Shown here: positions 1-7,317 of the stretch, in pieces | Layout: each line of letters opens with the position of its first letter | How positions within the stretch are numbered: position 1 is the stretch's first letter | Source: DATLSM01 sp049585815 | Lineage (GTDB): Bacteria > Actinomycetota > Thermoleophilia > Solirubrobacterales > 70-9 | DNA length: 12,005 nucleotides | Reading direction: 5' to 3' | Assembly (NCBI GenBank): GCA_049585815.1 | Contig: JBAVAR010000127.1 | Location: 1-12,005 of the forward strand | Translations under genes and position numbers: made by a program | Notes under the pieces: model-generated | Database searches by the model: none | Seen by the model: only the letters and a program-made list of their open reading frames with translations | What the model was told of the DNA's origin: nothing

Positions 1-1800
1 CTGCTGGAGGAGCCGCCGCCCAAAGCCGAGGCAGTCGAGCCCGAGGCAACCAAGGTCCACTCCGGTGCGACCGTGCGCGAGGTCGCCGAGTCGCTCGGGC
101 TTGCCCCGGCCGAAGTGATCAAGAAGCTAATGACGATGGGGGAGATGGCGACCCTCACTCAGACCCTGACCGACGACTCGATCAGGGCGATCGCCGACGA
201 GTATGACCGCAAGATCGAGATCGTCACGGCCGCCGAGGAGGAGACCGAGGCACCCACCTTCTCCGACGCCGAGGAGGATCTCGCCGACCGGCCGCCGGTG
301 GTGACGATCATGGGCCACGTCGATCACGGCAAGACCTCGCTGCTTGACGCGATTCGCGAGACCGAGGTCGCGGCGGGAGAGGCCGGCGGGATCACCCAAC
401 ACATTGGCGCTTACCAGGTTCATCACGGGGAGAAGACGATCACCTTCCTCGACACCCCGGGCCATGCCGCCTTCACCGCGATGCGCGCCCGCGGCGCCAA
501 GGTCACCGACGTCGCAGTTGTGGTTGTTGCCGCCGATGACGGGGTCATGCCGCAGACCAAAGAGGCGATCGATCACGCCCGGGCGGCGGATGTGCCGATG
601 CTGATTGCGGTAAACAAGATCGACAAAGAGGGTGCGCAGCCCGACCGGATTCGCAATGAGTTGGCAGCCGATGGACTCACCCCCGAGGAGTGGGGAGGGG
701 AGACGGTCTACTGCGACGTTTCCGCCAAGACCCACGAGGGGCTCGACAATCTGCTCGACATGATCCTGCTCGTCACCGAGCTGGAGGAGCTGGGGGCCAA
801 TCCCGACGCGCCCGCCTCGGGCACTGTGATCGAGTCCCAGCTCGACCCTGGCCGCGGCCCGGTGGTTACTGTCTTGGTACAGCGCGGCACGCTGAATGTG
901 GGCGACGCCCTCGTCGCCGGCCCGCAGTGGGGTCGGGTGCGCGCGATGCAGGACTTCACCGGTGAGCGGGTCGAGAGCGCCGGGCCCGGGATGCCGGTCG
1001 AGGTGCTGGGCTTCGACGGCGTCTGCGAGGCGGGCGAGTTCGTTCAGGCGGTCGAGAACGACCGCCGCGCCCGCCAGCTCGCCCAGGAGCGCGCCAACCG
1101 GTTGAAGACCGAGGCGCTGGCCCGCCGCCAGGCGCGTAAGGTCAGCCTCGAGGAGGTCTTTGCTCGCGCCCAGGAGGGTGAGATCAAGGAGCTCAACATT
1201 GTCCTCAAGGCCGATGTCGCGGGTTCACTCGAGGCGCTCCAGGACGAGATTGCCAAGGTTCCTCAGGAGCAGGTCGCGATCAACATCATCCATTCCCAAA
1301 CGGGCGGTATCAACGAGTCCGACGTGATGCTCGCCTCGGCCTCAGACGCGATCATCATCGGCTTCAACGTCCGCCCCCTTGCCGATGCCCGCCGCGCCGC
1401 CGAGCGGGAGGGCGTCGACGTCCGCACCTACTCGGTCATTTACAAGATCACGGAGGACCTGCGCAACGCGATGGAGGGCCTGTTGGAGGCGGTCGAGGTC
1501 GAGGAGGCGGTTGGCGAGGCCGAGGTCAAACAGACCTTTAAGGCCTCCAAAGTTGGACGCATCGCCGGCTGCCTCGTCACCGAGGGCCGCGCCACACGCG
1601 ATGCCAACGTGCGCCTGGTTCGCGAGGGAACTGTGGTCTGGACTGGCAAACTCGGCTCGCTGCGTCGCTTCAAAGACAACGTCGGGGAGGTCGAGGCCGG
1701 TCAGGAGTGCGGCGTCGTCCTCGACGGTTACGCTGACGTCAAGGAGGGCGACGTGCTCGAGTTCTTCCAGACGAAACAGGTCGAGCAGACGCTGGAGTAG
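1..1800 (+). CDS. infB: Translation initiation factor IF-2, 5'-truncated by the window edge
   Basis: IF-2 is the GTPase that brings initiator fMet-tRNA to the 30S subunit and promotes 50S joining. The reading frame is open from base 1, so the gene starts left of the window; a GTG at 73 is internal, because the codons before it already encode the usual acidic/proline linker leading into an IF2_N-type helix (ATVREVAESLG). Counting the codon at base 1 as residue 1, the G domain shows GHVDHGKT (105-112), DTPGH (151-155), NKID (205-208) and SAK (241-243), all intact. Domain III begins near residue 394 (EIKELNIVLKADV) and the fMet-tRNA-binding C domain near 513 (FKASKVGRIAGC), ending in the typical GDVLEFF segment. 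The visible part is 599 residues and the stop is TAG at 1798-1800. rbfA begins one base later. Identification is certain; only the N-terminal length is unknown. Confidence 0.98.
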   Translation: MLEEPPPKAEAVEPEATKVHSGATVREVAESLGLAPAEVIKKLMTMGEMATLTQTLTDDSIRAIADEYDRKIEIVTAAEEETEAPTFSDAEEDLADRPPVVTIMGHVDHGKTSLLDAIRETEVAAGEAGGITQHIGAYQVHHGEKTITFLDTPGHAAFTAMRARGAKVTDVAVVVVAADDGVMPQTKEAIDHARAADVPMLIAVNKIDKEGAQPDRIRNELAADGLTPEEWGGETVYCDVSAKTHEGLDNLLDMILLVTELEELGANPDAPASGTVIESQLDPGRGPVVTVLVQRGTLNVGDALVAGPQWGRVRAMQDFTGERVESAGPGMPVEVLGFDGVCEAGEFVQAVENDRRARQLAQERANRLKTEALARRQARKVSLEEVFARAQEGEIKELNIVLKADVAGSLEALQDEIAKVPQEQVAINIIHSQTGGINESDVMLASASDAIIIGFNVRPLADARRAAEREGVDVRTYSVIYKITEDLRNAMEGLLEAVEVEEAVGEAEVKQTFKASKVGRIAGCLVTEGRATRDANVRLVREGTVVWTGKLGSLRRFKDNVGEVEAGQECGVVLDGYADVKEGDVLEFFQTKQVEQTLE

Positions 1801-1801
1801 G

Positions 1802-2140
1802 ATGGCCACCGCTCGTATGCGGCGCATCAACGAGGTGCTTCGCGAGGTGGTCGGCGCGGCGATCGGCAGCGAGTTGAGCGATCCCCGCATCGGCTTCGTC
1901 ACCGTGACATCGGTCGAGACCAGCCCCGATCTGCGCACCGCAAGGGTGTTTGTCAGCGTGCTCGGATCCGAGCAGGAGCGGGAGGCGACGATGATCGGGC
2001 TGCGCTCCTCCCGCGGTGTGGTCCAGTCGAAAATCGCCGCTGAGACGAGGATGAAGCGGACTCCGACGATCACCTATCACTACGACAAGACGATCGAGCA
2101 GGGGGTGCGGATTTCACGCCTGCTGGAGGAGGGAGGATGA
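1802..2140 (+). CDS. rbfA: Ribosome-binding factor A
   Basis: RbfA binds the 30S subunit during late maturation of 16S rRNA and is needed for efficient 30S assembly, notably in the cold. The 112-residue product has the family pattern: an N-terminal helix (MRRINEVLREVVGAAI), then SDPRIGFVTVTSVETSPDLRTA with the DPR..G..TVT..E.S.DL signature, and a KH-like fold ending in TPTITYHYDKTIEQG. The ATG at 1802 is one base after the infB stop, with GGAG at 1794-1797 inside the infB end as a close-spaced ribosome site; an ATG at 1817 is a possible alternative that would still keep the core. The stop overlaps the start of nrnA (ATGA at 2137-2140). Its place directly after infB is the standard bacterial order. 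Confidence 0.95.
   Translation: MATARMRRINEVLREVVGAAIGSELSDPRIGFVTVTSVETSPDLRTARVFVSVLGSEQEREATMIGLRSSRGVVQSKIAAETRMKRTPTITYHYDKTIEQGVRISRLLEEGG
2125..2136 (+). promoter_or_regulatory. Strong Shine-Dalgarno for nrnA, inside the end of rbfA
   Basis: The purine run GGAGGAGGGAGG directly precedes the ATG at 2137. The first GGAGGA (2125-2130) sits at ideal spacing, 6 nt from the start codon. It is the strongest ribosome site in the first half of the window and supports ATG 2137 as the nrnA start despite the 4-nt overlap with rbfA. Confidence 0.75.
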
Positions 2141-3144
2141 AGGGCCAGCCGGTCGGCCTGGCGGCCACCGACATCGAGCTGGTCGCCGGCGAGCTGCGCT
2201 CGCGCGACCGCTTTCTGCTCACCGCGCACGAGGGTCCTGACGGCGATGCCCTTGGTTCGATGCTTGGGATGCACCACCTGCTCAGCCAGCTCGGCAAGGA
2301 CTCGGTGATGTTCATGGCCGCCAAGGAGTTCCCGCTCCCGATCGAGTACCGCTTCCTGCCCCTGGAGGAGGTCTTTCACGAGCCTCCCGCTGACGTCGCC
2401 GACCGAACGGTGGTCTTTCTCGACTGCGGCAACATCGACCGGATGCCCCTCAACTTCCTCGCCCCGGGCGCCAATCAGGTGATCAATATCGACCATCACC
2501 ACGACAACACCAGATTCGGCGACCTCAACCTGGTCGATGTCGAGGCATCGTGTACTGCCGAGATCGTCTATGAGTTGGCGATCCTGCTCGGTGTGCAGAT
2601 CACACGGGAGATGGCCGCAGCGCTCTACGTCGGGCTTGTTACGGACACCGGCAAGTTCATGTATGAGAACACCGATGCTCGCACCCATCGGATCGCCGCG
2701 GAGCTGATCGAAGCCGGGGTCGACGTCGATGACACCTACCGCCGCCTCTATGAGCACGTGCCGCTGGAGAAGCTGCGGCTGGTCTCCCGCGCCCTGGACG
2801 CAATCCAGCTCCACTGCAACGACCGGCTTGTCCTCACCCACATCACCGCCGCCGATTACGAGGCCAGTGGCGCCGGAGAGGAGATGACCGAGGGGATAAT
2901 CGATCACCTGCGCTCGATCGATGGGACCAAGGTGGCGGCCGTGATTCGCGACCTCGGTGATCGCGGCCGGGCGGCCCGCAAGGTCAGCCTGCGCTCCAGC
3001 GAGGGAGATGTGGACGTCTCCGCGATCGCCCGCAGCAGCGGCGGCGGCGGCCATAAGCGAGCGGCTGGCTTCTCGACCGACCTCGAGCTGGACGATCTGG
3101 TCTCTTTCCTCTGCGGCGAGGTGAGCGCCCAGCTCGGTCACTGA
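2137..3144 (+). CDS. nrnA: DHH/DHHA1 phosphoesterase, NrnA-type oligoribonuclease / pAp phosphatase
   Basis: The 335-residue protein has the two-domain DHH-DHHA1 architecture. Metal-binding motifs of the DHH domain are visible: HEGPDGDALGS (H31, D35, D37), LDCG (D96), DHHHD (D119, H120, H121) and VTDTGKF (D170). The C-terminal DHHA1 domain carries GGGGHKRAAGF (302-312), the substrate-binding loop. NrnA-family enzymes degrade 2-5 nt RNAs and/or dephosphorylate 3'-phosphoadenosine-5'-phosphate, linking RNA turnover with sulfur metabolism; some members cleave cyclic dinucleotides or pApA. Length and lack of extra domains fit the stand-alone NrnA type, not RecJ or a GdpP-like membrane protein. 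The position between rbfA and truB is common in Gram-positive bacteria and actinobacteria. The start is fixed by the strong ribosome site just upstream. The exact substrate preference cannot be told from sequence alone. Confidence 0.93.
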   Translation: MKGQPVGLAATDIELVAGELRSRDRFLLTAHEGPDGDALGSMLGMHHLLSQLGKDSVMFMAAKEFPLPIEYRFLPLEEVFHEPPADVADRTVVFLDCGNIDRMPLNFLAPGANQVINIDHHHDNTRFGDLNLVDVEASCTAEIVYELAILLGVQITREMAAALYVGLVTDTGKFMYENTDARTHRIAAELIEAGVDVDDTYRRLYEHVPLEKLRLVSRALDAIQLHCNDRLVLTHITAADYEASGAGEEMTEGIIDHLRSIDGTKVAAVIRDLGDRGRAARKVSLRSSEGDVDVSAIARSSGGGGHKRAAGFSTDLELDDLVSFLCGEVSAQLGH

Positions 3145-3146
3145 AC

Positions 3147-3797
3147 GTGCACCGGGAAGCAGAACCGGTGGGGTCGATCCTGCTCTGTGATAAGCCCGCC
3201 GGGATAACCTCGCACGACATGGTGGCGCGAGTGCGACGACAGCGGGGATGCAGGGCGGGCCACGCCGGCACGCTCGATCCCTTCGCCACCGGACTGCTGC
3301 TGGTCCTGCTCGGCCGGGCGACCAAGCTGCAGCGCCACCTGATGGAACTTCCCAAGACCTACCTCGCGACCGCTCGCCTCGGCTGGCGCTCCACGACGGG
3401 CGATCCCGATGGGGCTCTGACCGAGACCCACTCCGCGCCGGACTCGCTCGGGCTGCCCACCGGCAGGGTTCGCCAACGAGTGCCGATGACATCGGCGGTG
3501 AGGGTGGGCGGGGAGCGGCTTTACCGCAAGGCCCATCGCGGAGAGAGCGTGCAGACGCCGGAACGCGAGGTGCAGATCTACCGGGCCGAGCTGCTCTCCG
3601 ATGACGGCACGAGCGCGACGTATGAGATCGAGTGCTCGGCCGGCACCTACGTGCGCACCCTGGTTGAGACGCTCGGAGACGCCTACTGCTCGGCGCTGCG
3701 GCGCACCGCGATCGGCCCTTTTGAGGTCGCGGATGCCGGTGAGGAGCTGAACCTTGACCGGATCGCTGAACTGGTCCCCGCGGCGGTGCTGCGATGA
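3147..3797 (+). CDS. truB: tRNA pseudouridine(55) synthase, short form without a C-terminal PUA-like domain
   Basis: TruB converts U55 in the T-loop of tRNAs to pseudouridine. The catalytic core is intact: GSILLCDKPAGITSH (9-23), HAGTLDPFATGLL with catalytic D44, KTYLATARLG with Y72, and GTYVRTL with R170, matching the Asp/Tyr/Arg set of the family. The usual Q.PP.YSA.K element is altered to QRVPMTSAVRV (T115 for Tyr, R for Lys). The product is only 216 residues and ends soon after the core (RIAELVPAAVLR), whereas the characterised enzymes I remember are about 300 with a C-terminal PUA-like domain. The segment before the QRVP motif is also a few residues short. The GTG at 3147 lies 2 nt after the nrnA stop with no clear Shine-Dalgarno; GTG 3168, with GGGAAG 8 nt upstream, is a plausible later start that loses 7 residues. 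The stop overlaps ribF. Confidence 0.93.
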   Translation: MHREAEPVGSILLCDKPAGITSHDMVARVRRQRGCRAGHAGTLDPFATGLLLVLLGRATKLQRHLMELPKTYLATARLGWRSTTGDPDGALTETHSAPDSLGLPTGRVRQRVPMTSAVRVGGERLYRKAHRGESVQTPEREVQIYRAELLSDDGTSATYEIECSAGTYVRTLVETLGDAYCSALRRTAIGPFEVADAGEELNLDRIAELVPAAVLR

Positions 3798-4684
3798 GTA
3801 TTTCGGTGAGCTCGCTGCCCGACGCCGAGCGCCGTCCGCGCGACGTAGCGATCGGCACCTTCGACGGTGTCCACGTCGGCCACCAGGCGGTGATCGACGG
3901 TGCCGACACGGTTCTCACCTTCGACCCCCACCCGCTGGAGGTGCTCCACCCGGCGGCATTGCCAAAGCTGATCATGCCGTTCGCGGTGAAGCGGGACGTG
4001 ATCGAGGGACTCGGGGTGCGCGAGCTGGTCGTCATTCCCTTCGACCGCGAGTTCGCCACCCGCAGCGCCGGCGATTTCATCGAGGAGGTGCTGATCGACC
4101 GCCTCGCGGCGGCACGGGTCTCGGTCGGTGAGAACTTCCGCTTTGGCGCCAGGGCGCAGGGGGACCCAGAGATGCTCGCCGCCCGCACCGAGTTCGAGAC
4201 CCGGGTGGTGCCGCTGGTCGAGGTCGGCGGTGAAACGGTCTCCTCGACCCGGATTCGGGCGCTGATCGCCGCCGGCGAAATGGAGTCGGCGAGGCGCTGC
4301 CTCGGTGCCCCCTTCATGGTCGAGGGGACCGTGGTCAGCGGCGATCAGCGCGGTCGGGAGCTGGGCTTTCCGACCGCCAACATCGTTCCCGACGATCGGC
4401 TGGCGATTCCCGGACACGGCGTCTATGCGGCCTTCGCCGACGGAGTGCCCGCCGCGGTCAATGTCGGGGTTCGGCCCACGTTTGAGACCGGCCGCGGAGT
4501 CCTGATTGAGACCCACCTGATCGATCGCGACGAGGAGCTTTACGGGAGGACCCTGCGGGTCGCCTTCGTTGAGCGCCTGCGGGGCGAGAAACGCTTCGCC
4601 GGCGCCGAGGAGCTGATCGCCCAGATGCGGACCGATATCGAGGACGCAAGGCGGGTCTGTGCTAGCTTCACCGGCCCGCAATGA
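3794..4684 (+). CDS. ribF: Bifunctional riboflavin kinase / FAD synthetase
   Basis: RibF phosphorylates riboflavin to FMN and adenylylates FMN to FAD in the cytosol. Both modules are present in the 296-residue product. The N-terminal nucleotidyltransferase has GTFDGVHVGH (21-30, the HxGH-type ATP site), a FDPHP segment, ENFRFGARAQGD (from 113) and SSTRIR (150-155). The C-terminal flavokinase has ELGFPTAN (189-196, the PTAN metal/ATP motif), GVYAAF, NVGVRPTFE and the catalytic Glu in ETHLID (E239). Length is normal. The ATG at 3794 overlaps the truB stop (ATGA), implying translational coupling; no Shine-Dalgarno is evident. Its own stop overlaps the rpsO start in the same way. truB-ribF-rpsO is a common bacterial order. 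Confidence 0.96.
   Translation: MSISVSSLPDAERRPRDVAIGTFDGVHVGHQAVIDGADTVLTFDPHPLEVLHPAALPKLIMPFAVKRDVIEGLGVRELVVIPFDREFATRSAGDFIEEVLIDRLAAARVSVGENFRFGARAQGDPEMLAARTEFETRVVPLVEVGGETVSSTRIRALIAAGEMESARRCLGAPFMVEGTVVSGDQRGRELGFPTANIVPDDRLAIPGHGVYAAFADGVPAAVNVGVRPTFETGRGVLIETHLIDRDEELYGRTLRVAFVERLRGEKRFAGAEELIAQMRTDIEDARRVCASFTGPQ
4663..4668 (+). promoter_or_regulatory. Possible -10 box (TAGCTT) for rpsO inside ribF
   Basis: TAGCTT fits the actinobacterial TANNNT -10 pattern and ends 12 nt before the rpsO ATG, which would give a very short leader of about 6 nt. No -35 match is seen at 16-18 nt spacing. rpsO also lacks a visible Shine-Dalgarno, so either near-leaderless expression or coupling to ribF could explain its translation. 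A six-base partial match in coding sequence is weak evidence. Confidence 0.22.
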
Positions 4685-4950
4685 GCCTCACCAAAGAACA
4701 GAAGTCCGAGCTGATCGGCAAGTACGGACGCGCGGAGGGCGACACCGGCTCGGCCGAGGTCCAGATCGCGCTGATGACCGAGCGGATCAACGATCTGACC
4801 GGTCACTTGCGCACGCACGGTAAGGACCATCACTCCCGCCGGGGGCTATTGATGCTGGTCGGCAAGCGGCGCCGGATGCTGCGCTATCTCGAACGCAGCG
4901 ACCTCGACCGCTACCGCTCCCTGGTCGCCGAGCTCGGCCTGCGCAAATAG
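4681..4950 (+). CDS. rpsO: 30S ribosomal protein S15
   Basis: S15 binds the three-way junction of the 16S rRNA central domain and nucleates platform assembly. The 89-residue product has the universal length and signatures: DTGSAEVQIALMTERINDLT, then HLRTHGKDHHSRRGLL with the conserved H..DHHSRRGL rRNA-binding segment, and LVGKRRRMLRYL. The ATG at 4681 overlaps the ribF stop by four bases. The usual rpsO-pnp pair is kept. In enterobacteria S15 represses its own mRNA through a leader pseudoknot; here the start lies inside ribF with no leader of its own, so that kind of control is not evident. Confidence 0.98.
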   Translation: MSLTKEQKSELIGKYGRAEGDTGSAEVQIALMTERINDLTGHLRTHGKDHHSRRGLLMLVGKRRRMLRYLERSDLDRYRSLVAELGLRK

Positions 4951-4982
4951 ACATCTACCGCCGGTTCCCCTCCTCGTGAAAA

Positions 4983-5011
4983 TTGGTCCAGCGCGGCCTG
5001 GTGTGTAGTCT
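4983..5011 (+). promoter_or_regulatory. Candidate sigma70-type promoter for pnp
   Basis: In the rpsO-pnp gap, TTGGTC (4983-4988) and TAGTCT (5006-5011) are separated by exactly 17 nt, with an AT-rich patch (GAAAATTGG) around the -35. The -35 keeps only the TTG half and the -10 keeps TAnnnT. Transcription would begin near G5017/A5018, giving a leader of about 65 nt. No hairpin with a U-tract separates rpsO from pnp, so read-through from the upstream operon probably also contributes. Confidence 0.5.
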
Positions 5012-5023
5012 CCCCCGAGACAG

Positions 5024-5037
5024 AGAACGAGAGTTCT
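5024..5037 (+). promoter_or_regulatory. Small hairpin with GAGA (GNRA) tetraloop in the pnp leader
   Basis: AGAAC (5024-5028), loop GAGA (5029-5032) and GUUCU (5033-5037) form a perfect 5-bp stem closed by a GNRA-type tetraloop, close to the predicted 5' end of the pnp transcript. It is short, so it could be chance, but its position next to the candidate start site makes a role in 5'-end stability or processing possible. Confidence 0.4.
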
Positions 5038-5049
5038 GAAATGCAAGGG

Positions 5050-5072
5050 GCTGCCAACCGGGCGGCTGGAGG
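5050..5072 (+). promoter_or_regulatory. pnp leader hairpin abutting the Shine-Dalgarno
   Basis: GCTGCC (5050-5055) pairs with GGCGGC (5061-5066) through six pairs including one G-U, with loop AACCG. A further G-U pair (5049/5067) would bring the stem to the edge of GGAGG (5068-5072), the pnp Shine-Dalgarno, which lies 10 nt before the ATG at 5083. Autogenous control of pnp through leader structure is known in Escherichia coli; whether this small stem does anything similar is inference. Confidence 0.45.
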
Positions 5073-5082
5073 TACGACATAG

Positions 5083-7314
5083 ATGAGCATGTTTGACATT
5101 AGCCGCGTCTCGGTGGATGTCGGCGAGAGCCAGATTTCCTTCGAGACGGGCAAGCTTGCCAAGCAGGCGAGTGGAGCGGTCGTCGTCCGCGCGGGCGACA
5201 CGATGGTCCTCTGCACGGCGACGATGGGCAGCCTGCGTGACGTGGATTTCCTGCCCCTGACGGTTGACGTCGAGGAGCGAATGTATGCCGCGGGCAAAAT
5301 CCCCGGCTCCTTCTTTCGCCGCGAGGGGCGCTCCGGAGAAAAGGCGACGCTGACCGCGCGCATGATCGACCGGCCGATCCGTCCCCTCTTTCCCAAGGGC
5401 TGGCACTACGAGACCCAGCTCGTCGCGATTCCGCTATCGGTGGACCATGTCCATCCGTACGACATCCTGGCGATGAACGGCGCCTCCGCGGCGCTCGCCA
5501 TCTCGCCTGTGCCGGTCACCGCGCACGTCGGCGCGGTGCGGATCGGCAAGCTCGAGGGTGACTTCGTCATCAACCCACCCGAGGAGAGCCTCGAGGATCT
5601 CGACCTAGACCTGATCGTTGCGGGCACCGAGGAGGCGATCCTGATGGTCGAGGCGGGCGCCAGTGGTGTGACCGAGCAGGAGATCCTGGATGCGCTTGAC
5701 ATAGCTCACGGCGAGATCAAGAAGCTCTGCGCCGCGATGGAGGAGCTGCAACAGAAGGCCGGCAAGGAGAAGCTGGAGATCGAGGCTCCGAGCATCGATC
5801 AGGGCCTGATCGATGAAATCCTTTCCTCCCACGGCCAGGCCCTGATCGATGCGATCGCAACCGAGGGCAAGCTCGAGCGCTATGAGGCGATCGACGGCGT
5901 CAAGGACGAGGTCCTGGTCAAATACGCGCCCGAGACCGACGAGGCCGCCGCCGAGCGCCGGTCGGAGGTCACCGCGGCCTTCGATCAGATCGAGAAGGAC
6001 ACCATCCGCAAGGCGATCGCGGTCGACAAGAAGCGGCCCGACGGTCGCGCCCAGGATGAGATCCGGCCAATCGAGTGCGAGGTGGATATCGCCCCGCGAG
6101 TGCATGGCTCGGCGCTCTTCACTCGCGGTGAGACGCAGATTCTCTCCAATGTCGCGCTCGGCACGACGCGGATGGACATGCGCCTCGACACACTCGGGCT
6201 GCAGACCACGAAACGGTTCTGGCACCACTACAACTTCCCGCCCTTCTCGGTCGGGGAGGCGGGCTTCATGCGCGGTCCCAAGCGCCGCGATATCGGCCAT
6301 GGTGCACTCGCCGAGCGGGCCCTGGAGGCGACGATTCCCGGCGAAGAGGAGTTCCCCTACGTGATCCGGGTTGTCTCTGAGACTCTCGAGTCAAACGGTT
6401 CCTCCTCGATGGGGTCGGTCTGCGCATCCTCGATGGCCCTTCAAGCTGCGGGGGTCCCGGTCAGCTCCCCGGTCGCCGGCGTGGCGATGGGCCTGATCAA
6501 AGAGGGCGAGGACTACATCGTTCTCACCGATATCGCCGGCGTTGAGGATCACCTCGGCGATATGGACTTCAAGGTCGCCGGGACCGCGGACGGGATCACC
6601 GCCCTGCAGATGGACATCAAGATCACCGGGGTCACCTTCGACATCCTCACCGACGCGCTGGAGCAGGCAAAGAAGGGCCGCCTCTTCATCCTCGGCAAGA
6701 TGGCGGAGGCGATCGACGGCTCCCGGGAGAAGCTCTCCCCACACGCCCCGGCGATTGAGTCGATCAAGATCGATCCCGAGAAGATCGGCGCCGTTATCGG
6801 CAAAGGCGGCGAAACGATCCGCGGGCTCTGCGAGGAGTTCGAAGCCGAGATCGACGTCGAGGACGATGGCACGGTGCGCATTTACGCGCCCACCGGCGAA
6901 CTGGTGGAGGCCTGCGTCTCACGCATCGAGTCGATGACGAAGGAGGCTGAGATCGGCGATCGCTACGACGCCGCCAAGGTGGTCAAGACGACGACCTTCG
7001 GTGCTTTTGTCGAGCTGGTCAAGGGCACCGACGGCCTGCTTCACATCTCCAACGTGAAGCCGGGCGAGCGGGTCGACTCGGTCGACGACGTGCTCAAGGC
7101 TGGCGATGAGATCGATGTGACCGTGGTCGAGGTCGACAAGGAGCGCGGTCGGATCGGCCTGCGGCTCTCCGACGATCCGTCGGTCTCGGGTAAATCACCA
7201 GAGGAGCTGGCCGCGGTCGGGTCTGGCGACGGCGGTTCGCGACGAAACGGCGGCGACCGCGGGGGCAGCCGTGGCGGGCGCGATGGCCGCCGGCGCGAGC
7301 GTGAGCGCCGCTAG
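5083..7314 (+). CDS. pnp: Polyribonucleotide nucleotidyltransferase (PNPase) with an RG-rich tail
   Basis: PNPase degrades RNA 3' to 5' by phosphorolysis and can add heteropolymeric tails; it is a trimeric cytosolic enzyme. The 743-residue protein shows, in order, a first RNase PH-like domain (with AGKIPGSFFRREGR and RPIRPLFPKG), a helical linker around 230-310, a second RNase PH domain with phosphate-site SNGSSSMGS (S440-442) and catalytic DHLGDMDFK (D489, D495, K497, equivalent to E. coli D486, D492, K494), a KH domain with IGKGGETIR (GKGG 573-576), and an S1 domain (about 625-697, TTFGAFVELVKGTDGLLHIS). The last 31 residues or so are Gly/Arg-rich with RGG-type steps and end in RRRERERR, longer than the E. 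coli enzyme (711 aa). ATG 5083 has GGAGG 10 nt upstream; ATG 5089 is a minor alternative. The M16 peptidase gene follows after one codon. Confidence 0.98.
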   Translation: MSMFDISRVSVDVGESQISFETGKLAKQASGAVVVRAGDTMVLCTATMGSLRDVDFLPLTVDVEERMYAAGKIPGSFFRREGRSGEKATLTARMIDRPIRPLFPKGWHYETQLVAIPLSVDHVHPYDILAMNGASAALAISPVPVTAHVGAVRIGKLEGDFVINPPEESLEDLDLDLIVAGTEEAILMVEAGASGVTEQEILDALDIAHGEIKKLCAAMEELQQKAGKEKLEIEAPSIDQGLIDEILSSHGQALIDAIATEGKLERYEAIDGVKDEVLVKYAPETDEAAAERRSEVTAAFDQIEKDTIRKAIAVDKKRPDGRAQDEIRPIECEVDIAPRVHGSALFTRGETQILSNVALGTTRMDMRLDTLGLQTTKRFWHHYNFPPFSVGEAGFMRGPKRRDIGHGALAERALEATIPGEEEFPYVIRVVSETLESNGSSSMGSVCASSMALQAAGVPVSSPVAGVAMGLIKEGEDYIVLTDIAGVEDHLGDMDFKVAGTADGITALQMDIKITGVTFDILTDALEQAKKGRLFILGKMAEAIDGSREKLSPHAPAIESIKIDPEKIGAVIGKGGETIRGLCEEFEAEIDVEDDGTVRIYAPTGELVEACVSRIESMTKEAEIGDRYDAAKVVKTTTFGAFVELVKGTDGLLHISNVKPGERVDSVDDVLKAGDEIDVTVVEVDKERGRIGLRLSDDPSVSGKSPEELAAVGSGDGGSRRNGGDRGGSRGGRDGRRRERERR

Positions 7315-7317
7315 GCG

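Noticed and set aside
73..75. GTG 73 as the start of infB
   Set aside because: The frame is open and IF-2-like back to base 1, and IF-2 has a long N-terminal region, so the gene begins outside the window.
127..735. A 202-codon minus-strand frame opposite the infB G domain
   Set aside because: It mirrors the conserved GTPase codons and has no recognisable domain or ribosome site; it is a shadow frame.
2080..4317. A 745-codon open frame on the minus strand opposite nrnA, truB and ribF
   Set aside because: It lies antisense to three clearly recognisable genes, its translation shows no family motif and is a low-complexity Arg/Ser/Ala/Pro mixture in much of its length. Long antisense frames are expected in GC-rich genes.
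4951..4982. A terminator between rpsO and pnp
   Set aside because: No inverted repeat followed by a T-rich run is present in this stretch.
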